Shown piece after piece: positions 1-5,363 of a stretch of DNA of 7,692 nucleotides (position 1 is its first letter; each line of letters starts with the position of its first letter). Source of the stretch: DASYTH01 sp035762905 (lineage in GTDB: Bacteria > Actinomycetota > Actinomycetes > Mycobacteriales > Pseudonocardiaceae); the NCBI RefSeq assembly GCF_035762905.1, contig NZ_DASUCC010000081.1, positions 1-7,692 on the forward strand, read 5' to 3'. The position numbers and the translations under genes were made by a program. The notes beneath the pieces were generated by a model. The model saw only the letters and a list, made by a program, of their open reading frames with translations. It did not search any database and was not told the DNA's origin.

Positions 1-1
1 C

Positions 2-2299
2 GTGATATCGGATACCGTTAACTCGCCGGCCGGGGCGAATACCTTGCCGCGTCCGCTGACGCCGCTGGTCGGTCGGAGACGCGAGATGGCCGAAGTGGCC
101 GCCCTGCTGGGAAGCCATCGCCTTGTCACGTTGTCCGGGCCGGGGGGCTGCGGCAAGACCCGGCTGGCCGTCGCGGTGGCGATCGAGCTGAGCGGTTCGT
201 ACAAAGACGGCGTGTGGTGGGTTGACCTTGCCGTGCTGGCCGAGCCGGACGGCGTGGCCCAGGCCGTCGCCGAGGTACTGGGGATCCGCGAGCAGCCCGG
301 CCACTCGCTCCTTGACACGATCCGCGCCTGGTTGCGGGACAGCGATCTGCTGCTGGTGCTGGACAATTGTGAGCACCTGATCAGCGCCTGCGCCGAGCTG
401 GTGCCGGCCCTGCTGGCCGGAAGCGCGCGGCTGCGGATCCTCACGACCAGCCGAGAACCGTTGCGGGTCAACGGGGAGCGCACTTGGCCGGTGCTGCCGC
501 TGCCGGTACCCGATCCATGCAACCTGCCGCCCGCACACAGGCTGCCGCGCTACGACGCGGTCCAGCTGCTCGTCGAGCGGGTTTCGGCCGTGGAGCCCGG
601 TTTCACGCTCACCGCCGACAACGCGGCGGCGGTCGCGCTGGTGTGCCACAAGCTGGACGGCATCCCGCTGGCCATCGAGCTCACCGCCGCACGGGCCCGG
701 ATGCTGGCCATCGAGGAGATCGCCGCCAGGCTCACGACCTCGTTTGACCTGACGGCCGGAGGGTGGCGCGGCGCGTCACCGCAGCAGCGCACGCTGCACG
801 CGACCATGGACTGGAGCCACGCGCTGCTCACCACCGAGGAAGCCGCGCTATTCCGCCGGTTGGCGGTGTTTCGCTGCGGTTTCACCGCGGCCGCGGCCAC
901 GGACGTGTGCGCCGGCGCGGAGATCGACCCAGCCCGGGTGTTCGACCTGCTGACCCGGTTGGTGGACAAGTCGCTGGTGCTGGTCGAGAAACAGGATGGA
1001 AAGACGCGGTACCGGCTACTCCAAATGGTCCGCCAGTACGCCCGGGAGAAGCTGACCGAGCCCGATGAGGCAGTCGAGCTGCACACCCGCCACGCCCGGT
1101 ACTTCCTCGACTTCGCCGAAGATATCCAGCCACGGATCAACACCGCCGATCGGGAACAGTGGCTGACCCGCGTGGAGTCCGACGTGGACAATCTGCGGGC
1201 AGCCCTGTCCTGGAGCCGCACCGAAGGCCCACCGGAGGTGCACGTGCGGCTCGCCAACGCGCTGGTGTGGTTCTGGCTCTACCGCGGGCATCTCACCGAG
1301 GGGCGGGGTTGGCTGGCCGGCGCGGCGCACATAGGGCACGGCCGACCCGACCACCATACCGCGGAGGTGCTCAACGGGGCGGGACTGCTGGCCTGGGCCT
1401 TGGGCGACTATGGGGCCGCCCGGGAGCATCTCACCGAGGCCATCGCGTTGTGGCGGGAACTCGGGCGGCCAGTCGGCCTCAGCGAGGCACTGCGTTTCCT
1501 GAGTGCCACGGCCGAAGCGGAAGGCGATTATCCCCAGGCGCGCTCGCACATCGAGGAGAGTGTACAGCTGCTGCGAACCGAGACGAACACGTTCGAGCTG
1601 GCTATGTCGCTGGCCCGGTTCGGCGGCACCGCCGCGCTCCAGGGGGACTTCGACACCGCCTGGCCCGCGCTCGAGGAGAGCGTCGCCATCGGTCGTCGGA
1701 CCGGCGACGAATGGGTGCTCGCCTTGGCCCTGCGGCAAATCGGGCTCGCCGGCTTTCGTAGCGGCGACTACCCGAAAGCTACCGGCGCCCTCACCGAGTG
1801 CCTCGCGTTGCTTCGCCGGCAGCAGGAGAGTTTCCTCAGTTTGACGGCCATGGAGCTACTGGCCGCGGTCTTCGCCACGCAGAGCGAGCACCAGCGGGCC
1901 GCCCGGCTGTTCGGCGCCGCCGAAGCCCTGCGCGCGCGGGCGGGACTCGTCGTGATCCTGCCGGTGGACTACGAGCGGGGCGTGGCGACCGTCAAGGATG
2001 CCCTCGGAGAAAGGGCCTTCCGCACGGCGTGGGCGAAGGGACGAGCCCTGTCGCTGACCGACGCCATTGACCTTGCCCTGAAACCGACCACTCCCACCGC
2101 CGCGACTCCCGAGCTGACCGCCCGGGAGGCCGACGTGCTGCGCTTGGTCGCCCACGGGCTGACCAACGACCAGGTGGCCAGGAAACTGTTCATCAGCCCG
2201 CGCACGGTCAACTGGCATCTCACCGCAATCTACGCCAAGCTCGGCCTCCGCTCCCGCACCGAGGCGACCCGCTTCGCCCTCGAGCACGGCCTGCACTGA
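2..2299 (+). CDS. NB-ARC-type ATPase LuxR-family transcriptional regulator
   Basis: A 765-residue cytoplasmic regulator that probably couples nucleotide binding and an unknown signal to DNA binding. It starts at GTG (bases 2-4). A PLVGRRREM motif at about residues 21-29 is the usual opening of this family, so this start is likely near the true one, but an upstream extension beyond the window cannot be excluded. Visible parts: Walker A GPGGCGKT (46-53), Walker B LLLVLDN (116-122), a sensor-like TTSRE (148-152) and a GxPLA motif GIPLA (220-224), together an NB-ARC/AfsR-like ATPase; then a winged-helix-like stretch (about 270-350), helical TPR-like repeats (about 385-640) and a C-terminal LuxR HTH (about 702-765) containing SPRTVNWHL. 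There is no N-terminal SARP domain, so it is not an AfsR orthologue. No TTA codon was noticed. Such proteins often sit beside the genes they control. The 125-residue gene follows 132 bases downstream. Architecture is certain; the regulon is unknown. Confidence 0.93.
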   Translation: MISDTVNSPAGANTLPRPLTPLVGRRREMAEVAALLGSHRLVTLSGPGGCGKTRLAVAVAIELSGSYKDGVWWVDLAVLAEPDGVAQAVAEVLGIREQPGHSLLDTIRAWLRDSDLLLVLDNCEHLISACAELVPALLAGSARLRILTTSREPLRVNGERTWPVLPLPVPDPCNLPPAHRLPRYDAVQLLVERVSAVEPGFTLTADNAAAVALVCHKLDGIPLAIELTAARARMLAIEEIAARLTTSFDLTAGGWRGASPQQRTLHATMDWSHALLTTEEAALFRRLAVFRCGFTAAAATDVCAGAEIDPARVFDLLTRLVDKSLVLVEKQDGKTRYRLLQMVRQYAREKLTEPDEAVELHTRHARYFLDFAEDIQPRINTADREQWLTRVESDVDNLRAALSWSRTEGPPEVHVRLANALVWFWLYRGHLTEGRGWLAGAAHIGHGRPDHHTAEVLNGAGLLAWALGDYGAAREHLTEAIALWRELGRPVGLSEALRFLSATAEAEGDYPQARSHIEESVQLLRTETNTFELAMSLARFGGTAALQGDFDTAWPALEESVAIGRRTGDEWVLALALRQIGLAGFRSGDYPKATGALTECLALLRRQQESFLSLTAMELLAAVFATQSEHQRAARLFGAAEALRARAGLVVILPVDYERGVATVKDALGERAFRTAWAKGRALSLTDAIDLALKPTTPTAATPELTAREADVLRLVAHGLTNDQVARKLFISPRTVNWHLTAIYAKLGLRSRTEATRFALEHGLH

Positions 2300-2300
2300 C

Positions 2301-2318
2301 CCCGGTACATCTACCGGG
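2301..2318 (+). terminator. Short hairpin right after the regulator stop codon
   Basis: CCCGGTA (2301-2307) pairs perfectly with TACCGGG (2312-2318) around a 4-base loop, starting one base after the TGA. There is no U tract, which is common in high-GC actinobacteria. It may be a weak terminator, an attenuator ahead of the next gene, or a 3' stabilising hairpin. Confidence 0.45.
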
Positions 2319-2420
2319 TGTCCCTACCGCGCGACGGAACCGGTAGTCCACACGGTGTGCCGGGAGCCCGGTGGAGGCAAGACTGACTCCAGCCGAAAAC
2401 GGCAAAGAATACCGATAGAA

Positions 2421-2429
2421 AAGGAAGAG
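2421..2429 (+). promoter_or_regulatory. Ribosome binding site of the 125-residue gene
   Basis: AAGGAAGAG lies two bases before the ATG at 2432; its AAGGA core ends 6 bases upstream of the start. It lies in a locally A-rich leader, unusual for this GC-rich window, and fixes the start of the small gene. Confidence 0.7.
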
Positions 2430-2431
2430 TC

Positions 2432-2809
2432 ATGGCAGTCATTTCCAACGTGCGGTTGAGCGCGTCCAAGCCGTCCAACACGAGCAACCTGTGGAAACTG
2501 GAGGTCCTCTATGACGCCAGTTTCGGCTCCGGAGAGGTCGGGGATCGCTTCCGCGGGACCTTCGAGGTCTGGGAGGACGACGACTTCTTCGACGACCAGG
2601 TGACCTCGACCCCCCAGGGTCCTCAAGACTTCGTGGCCACGGCCACGAAGATGAAGGACCTCAAGCTGAAGACCACGATCGACGGAGACTTTCTCGACAC
2701 CGAGCTGGGCGCCGAGGAGATCTATGTCATCGCCCGCCTGAAGTCCCTGGACTCCCTGGGCGTGCCGGACGCGACGGCGACCAGCGCGGTGATGCCGATC
2801 GCGCCGTAA
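2432..2809 (+). CDS. Small acidic protein of unknown function
   Basis: A 125-residue protein that I do not recognise. The start is set by a purine-rich Shine-Dalgarno just upstream. It has no signal peptide, no transmembrane segment and no cysteine. It is acidic, with a run of D/E residues around positions 45-56 (WEDDDFFDD). Alternating hydrophobic and polar residues (LWKLEVLYDASF; DRFRGTFEVWE; EEIYVIARLKSL) suggest an all-beta fold, perhaps a beta-sandwich; this is inferred from pattern only. G/C-rich third positions and a strong terminator 12 bases after the stop show that it is a real gene. It follows the ATPase-LuxR regulator on the same strand at a 132-base distance that holds several hairpins, so it may be a target of that regulator or be co-transcribed with it. 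It is probably soluble and cytoplasmic. No enzymatic motif is visible. Confidence 0.85.
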   Translation: MAVISNVRLSASKPSNTSNLWKLEVLYDASFGSGEVGDRFRGTFEVWEDDDFFDDQVTSTPQGPQDFVATATKMKDLKLKTTIDGDFLDTELGAEEIYVIARLKSLDSLGVPDATATSAVMPIAP

Positions 2810-2821
2810 CCTCCCGCGTGT

Positions 2822-2868
2822 GGGGCGGCCGGTCGTAGGCTCTCAGGTGCGCTCCGACCGGCCGCCCC
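2822..2868 (+). terminator. Strong terminator hairpin after the 125-residue gene
   Basis: A perfect 14-bp stem, GGGGCGGCCGGTCG (2822-2835) with its complement at 2855-2868, around a 19-base loop, begins 12 bases after the stop codon. There is no U tract. It marks the end of the regulator/small-protein unit and separates it from the insertion-sequence remnants downstream. Confidence 0.8.
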
Positions 2869-2891
2869 CGGCGATCAGCGATGTCAACTCA

Positions 2892-2909
2892 TTTGCAGTC
2901 GGCTTGCAG
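2892..2909 (+). repeat. Direct repeat with 11-base period
   Basis: TTTGCAG (2892-2898) and CTTGCAG (2903-2909) repeat exactly 11 bases apart. Heptamer repeats of 11-base period are the kind of site bound by SARP-type activators. Only two copies are seen and no intact gene follows, so this is either a relic promoter element or chance. Confidence 0.3.
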
Positions 2910-2933
2910 GTCACCGGAAAGTACGGCATCTAG

Positions 2934-2950
2934 GTCATTAGTTTAGTGAC
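2934..2950. promoter_or_regulatory. Operator-like dyad
   Basis: GTCATTA (2934-2940) and TAGTGAC (2944-2950) form a 17-base dyad with six of seven pairs and a 3-base centre. The size fits a dimeric TetR- or MarR-type site. Thirteen bases further on, ACCGCG-CT-CGCGGT (2963-2976) is a second small palindrome. Both precede the insertion point of the IS5-type remnant, and no intact gene is left to be controlled. Confidence 0.25.
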
Positions 2951-2983
2951 TCGGAGTACACGACCGCGCTCGCGGTTTGGCTA
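2942..2983 (+). pseudogene. 5' scrap of the gene interrupted by the IS5-type element
   Basis: These 14 codons follow an in-frame TAG (2939-2941) and read FSDSEYTTALAVWL with gene-like codon use. Joined at the CTA (2981-2983) to the frame that resumes after the second CTA at 4113-4115, they give an uninterrupted reading into LGFADLYARE. No start codon is present in this piece, so the true N-terminus is lost or was altered. The product is not recognised. Confidence 0.4.
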
Positions 2984-3028
2984 AAGGCTGTCCCGTAACT
3001 GTGGGCGTTCTTGATCGTTGATCATGGT

Positions 3029-3639
3029 GTGGAGCAGGTGATCAGCGTGGATCGGCCGCTGTGGGTGCCGGTGTTCACGGGTCTGTCGGTGTAACAGTTC
3101 GACAGGCTGGTGGGCATCGTGCGGGGTCGTGGTGGGGAGCAGACTGGGACCGACCGGCGGTGGGGTTTGGCGCTGGCGGATCGGGTGTTGCTGGTCGCGG
3201 TGTACTACCGCACCAACCTGACGTTGCGGCAGGTCGCGCCGCTGTTCGGGATCTCCAAGTCGGCGGCGGGCCGGGTGGTGGACCCCCTGGCCCCGCTGCT
3301 GGTACTGGCACCGGTGCGCAAGCCGCATGGTCCGGGCACGGTGCTGATCGTGGACGGCACCCTGGTACCCACGCACGACCGCACGATGGCCGCCTCGAGC
3401 AAGAACTATCGGTACTCGACCAACCTGCAAGTCGTCATCGACGCCACTACCCGGCTGACCGTGGCGATCGGTAAGCCGTTGCCGGGCAACCGCAACGATT
3501 GCCGCGCCTACACCGAGTCCGGCATTGATCAGCACTGCCAGGCGCGCACGTCATGGCCGACGGCGGCTACTAGGGCAACCCAGGGGTGATCATGCCCTAT
3601 CGCAAACCAGGCGAGGGCGAACCTGCTCTGCCGCAGTGA
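3029..3639 (+). pseudogene. Broken IS5-family DDE transposase
   Basis: The transposase of the outer element. The probable start is GTG at 3029, giving VEQVISVDRPLW and then TGLSV before an in-frame TAA (3092-3094). The longest open part resumes at 3095 (open from GTG 3110): an HTH around LTLRQVAPLFGISKSAAGRV, then LIVDGTLVP with the first catalytic Asp, and PLPGNRNDCRAYTESGID, characteristic of this group. A one-base deletion near 3539-3541 shifts the frame. The restored frame reads GAHVMADGGY, then TAG (3571-3573) where the family has Gln (CAG to TAG), then NPGVIMPYRKPGEGE. It ends at TGA 3637-3639, where a Trp codon is expected and the nested element begins. The C-terminal part with the catalytic Glu is absent. 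Two nonsense changes, one frameshift and a truncation make this an old inactive copy. Confidence 0.85.
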
Positions 3640-3646
3640 GCCCTTT

Positions 3647-4093
3647 TCATCTGGTGGCGAGTTCGTAGTTCTGTAGGACGTGGATGGCTTTGGCCAGTCG
3701 TCCGGCGCGTCGGGGGTAGCAGCGGAGTTTGTGCAGGGTGCGCCAGGTCTTGAGTTGGGCGTTGGCGCGTTCACCGGGGCCGCGGAGCCGGGCGTGAGCC
3801 CGGTTGGCGTCCTTCTGGGATTGGGGCTTGGTGCGGCCCTTGTACGGGGTGATCATGTGTTGACCGGTCTGGTCGTAGCCGTGGTAGCCCTTGTCAGCCA
3901 GGGCGATGAGCCCGGTGTCGCGCAGCGCGGCGAGGATGTTCCAGATCCGGGCGGCCGCGGTGTCATGCGTGCTACCCGGCAATTGGCCGGACACCCACAG
4001 GATCGTCCCGTCCGGGGAGGCGATCACCTGCAGGTTCATCCCGTGCATCCGGTGCTTACCGGAGTAGAACGGCCGGTCAGCGGCGATGCGGTC
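3647..4093 (-). pseudogene. C-terminal half of a second DDE (IS5-type, DDE_Tnp_4-like) transposase
   Basis: Read on the minus strand from about 4093 to the TGA at 3647-3649, this is the last 148 or so residues of a transposase normally about 250-270 residues long. It opens at DRIAADRPFYSGKH and contains HGMNLQVIASPDG, LPGSTHD, LADKGYHG (second catalytic Asp), ITPYKG, RLRGPGERANAQLK (catalytic Glu) and ends at NYELATR. The N-terminal HTH and the first catalytic Asp (usually in a VLDGTLIP motif just upstream) are missing. Sequence beyond 4093 on this strand is unrelated although the frame stays open to 4318. The codons of the surviving part are intact and strongly GC-biased, so it decayed later than its host element. 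It is inactive alone. Confidence 0.85.
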
Positions 4094-4112
4094 TGTCCAA
4101 GATGTGGGACAG

Positions 4113-4486
4113 CTATTGGGTTTCGCCGACCTGTATGCCCGGGAGCACCCCGGCCAGCGGGTGGTCTGGATCAGCGACATCTCCCGGTGGCTGGACAGTA
4201 AGGGCACCAGCTTTCTCAAACTCGGCATCGACTGGCAAACCGCCCTGTTGACAATTCCCACACTCCCGATGCCCGGCTTGACGATGACAATTAGCAAACG
4301 CGCGCACAGCTTCCTCACCGACTCGGCCCGGCACGGCCTGACCGTCCGCTATCCCGACGCCCCGCCGAACGCCTGACCAACAAGGAACGCCACGCCATCC
4401 ACGAAGCCTTCGCCCACCAACTCGCCACCGACTGGCCGACCCACATCCGCGGACGCACGGCGGACACCCTCGGCCGCACCCACTGA
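4113..4486 (+). pseudogene. 3' part of an interrupted, frameshifted gene of unknown function
   Basis: After the CTA at 4113-4115 the plus strand reads LGFADLYARE, RVVWISDISRWLDS, KLGIDWQTALL and on to ARHGLTVRYPDAPP with good codon use, stopping at TGA 4374-4376. Shifting frame near 4362-4373 continues the coding pattern as RLTNKERHAIHEAFAHQL, ATDWPTHIRGRTADT, ending at TGA 4484-4486. A perfect hairpin follows 11 bases later, which supports this as the original gene end. The frame before the CTA joins on the far side of the IS5-type composite at 2942-2983. I do not recognise the protein; no transmembrane segment or catalytic motif is visible. TGACAATT occurs twice within it (4249-4256 and 4285-4292) in an AT-richer patch. 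An ATG at 4086 in the same frame lies inside the IS remnant and is unlikely to be a real start. Confidence 0.55.
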
Positions 4487-4497
4487 CCTGCCCGCCA

Positions 4498-4521
4498 TCG
4501 GAGCCCAGCACCGAGCTCCGA
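4498..4521 (+). terminator. Terminator hairpin after the interrupted gene
   Basis: TCGGAGC (4498-4504) pairs perfectly with GCTCCGA (4515-4521) around a 10-base loop, starting 11 bases after the stop at 4484-4486. It would end transcription of the decayed gene before the LiaF-like gene's promoter. Confidence 0.55.
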
Positions 4522-4532
4522 CCACGGAAAAT

Positions 4533-4544
4533 CTGCGGCCGCAG
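4533..4544. promoter_or_regulatory. 12-bp perfect palindrome upstream of the LiaF-like gene
   Basis: CTGCGGCCGCAG is a perfect inverted repeat centred about 50 bases before the proposed transcription start at 4589. That is a usual place for an activator site. Palindromes of G and C arise easily in such DNA, so it is only a candidate operator. Confidence 0.3.
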
Positions 4545-4576
4545 CGGCGATGGGCCACCGGCACGCCCGGCCCGTC

Positions 4577-4582
4577 TACCCT
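4577..4582 (+). promoter_or_regulatory. -10 element for leaderless transcription
   Basis: TACCCT matches the actinobacterial TAnnnT -10 consensus. It ends 6 bases before the GTG at 4589, the spacing expected if transcription starts on the G of the start codon. No Shine-Dalgarno precedes that GTG, as expected for a leaderless mRNA. No clear -35 box was found. Confidence 0.55.
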
Positions 4583-4588
4583 GCCCGT

Positions 4589-5362
4589 GTGAGCACGGAA
4601 CCTGGTCAGCGGCCGGCGCCCAGGCGGAGCGGCAGGACCGAGGCGACGACGCAGCCCGCATCGGACACGGCACTCGCTGCCGGCCCACCGCCGGCGACCG
4701 AACGTCGTGCGCGAACCTGGGTCGGCCTGCTCCTGCTCGTCGCCGGAGCGTTTCTGGCCGGCGATACGGTCGACCGGGTAGCGCTCGCGTGGGCGTTCGT
4801 CGCCGCGTGGTGGCCGTGGGCACTCCTCGTGCTGGCCGCCGCGAACCTGATCCGGTCAGTGTTGCGGCCGGAATCGCTGCTCGCCCCCGGCCTGGTCGCG
4901 TTCGCCGCGCTCACAGTCCTGGCGTTTCGGTACGACCTAGCCACCGGCAAGCTAGTCAACGTCATCTTGCCGGCCGCACTCGCGCTCGCGGGCATCGCTC
5001 TACTGCTGTCGGTGGGGTCTTCCGCTGGTGGTTCGTGGACCAGGATCCTGTTGACCGGCCGGGTCAACGCGCCGCCAACGATGGGTGACGCACCCTTGCG
5101 GCCCCGGGCGATTCTGGGTGAGGTGCGGGCAAACCTGCACACCGCGGCCGGACTCGCGCCGGTCAAAGTGCACGCCACCGCCATATTCGGCCACGTGTAC
5201 CTGAGCATCCCGGCGGACTGGCACGTGATCCTCGCCGACGACGACGGCAGGCTGCTCACCCCGATACGGGACCCGCGGCCCAACGGCGACCCGGCGAACC
5301 GAAAGGTAAGCCTGCGGGTACTGGGATTCTGCGGAATCGTGACCGTGTACCGAACCGCCTGA
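4589..5362 (+). CDS. LiaF-like four-helix membrane protein
   Basis: A 257-residue protein from GTG 4589, chosen because a -10 box sits exactly where a leaderless transcript would need it. An in-frame ATG at 4550 would add 13 residues but has no ribosome site. A polar Pro/Arg-rich cytosolic N-terminus (1-42) is followed by four hydrophobic helices at about 44-59, 65-88, 95-113 and 123-142, in a tight bundle with the AWWPWALLVL signature of LiaI/LiaF-type (DUF5668-like) proteins. The C-terminal domain (about 168-256) has short beta repeats, HATAIFGHVYLSIPADW and VLGFCGIVTVY, resembling the LiaF 'cell wall-active antibiotics response' beta-helix. Relatives sense or modulate envelope stress with a LiaRS-type two-component system. 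No kinase or response regulator is adjacent here, so the partner is unknown. Its stop is one base from the stop of the convergent gene. Family assignment is moderately sure; function is inferred. Confidence 0.75.
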   Translation: MSTEPGQRPAPRRSGRTEATTQPASDTALAAGPPPATERRARTWVGLLLLVAGAFLAGDTVDRVALAWAFVAAWWPWALLVLAAANLIRSVLRPESLLAPGLVAFAALTVLAFRYDLATGKLVNVILPAALALAGIALLLSVGSSAGGSWTRILLTGRVNAPPTMGDAPLRPRAILGEVRANLHTAAGLAPVKVHATAIFGHVYLSIPADWHVILADDDGRLLTPIRDPRPNGDPANRKVSLRVLGFCGIVTVYRTA

Positions 5363-5363
5363 T

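Larger units (their letters stand above)
2984..4112 (+). mobile_element. IS5-family element remnant with a second IS nested inside
   Basis: The left end carries AAGGCTGTCCCGTAA from 2984, of the kind found at actinobacterial IS5-family termini. The right end carries the inverted counterpart GGGACAGC at 4106-4113, matching GCTGTCCC at 2987-2994. Flanking CTA at 2981-2983 and 4113-4115 looks like a target duplication, and the flanking frames rejoin when the element is removed. The two inverted repeats are offset by three or four bases relative to the CTA copies, so a small terminal deletion or a different exact boundary is possible. Inside are a broken plus-strand transposase and, from about 3640, half of a minus-strand transposase from another element. 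The outer transposase's C-terminus and the inner element's 5' half are both missing, which implies a deletion after nesting. The element is not autonomous. Confidence 0.6.

Noticed and set aside
550..1738. Long minus-strand open frames inside the regulator gene
   Set aside because: These are GC-rich shadows. The plus-strand frame has Walker motifs and a LuxR HTH and explains the region completely.
2880..2932. Short plus-strand reading DVNSFAVGLQVTGKYGI ending at TAG 2931
   Set aside because: It looks protein-like but is only some 17 residues, with no start or upstream continuation through the terminator, so chance cannot be excluded.
2981..3535. Minus-strand open frame over the IS5-type transposase
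   Set aside because: The His/Arg/Gln-rich composition is typical of an antisense frame, and the plus strand carries clear transposase motifs.
2984..4112. Possible CRISPR array, tRNA or phage attachment site around the repeats
   Set aside because: The repeats are transposon termini and isolated short dyads. There is no regular spacer pattern, tRNA-like fold or integrase gene.
3647..4318. Minus-strand open frame of 223 codons taken as one transposase gene
   Set aside because: Only the part up to about 4093 resembles a transposase. The upstream residues have no family character and overlap good plus-strand coding sequence of the interrupted gene.
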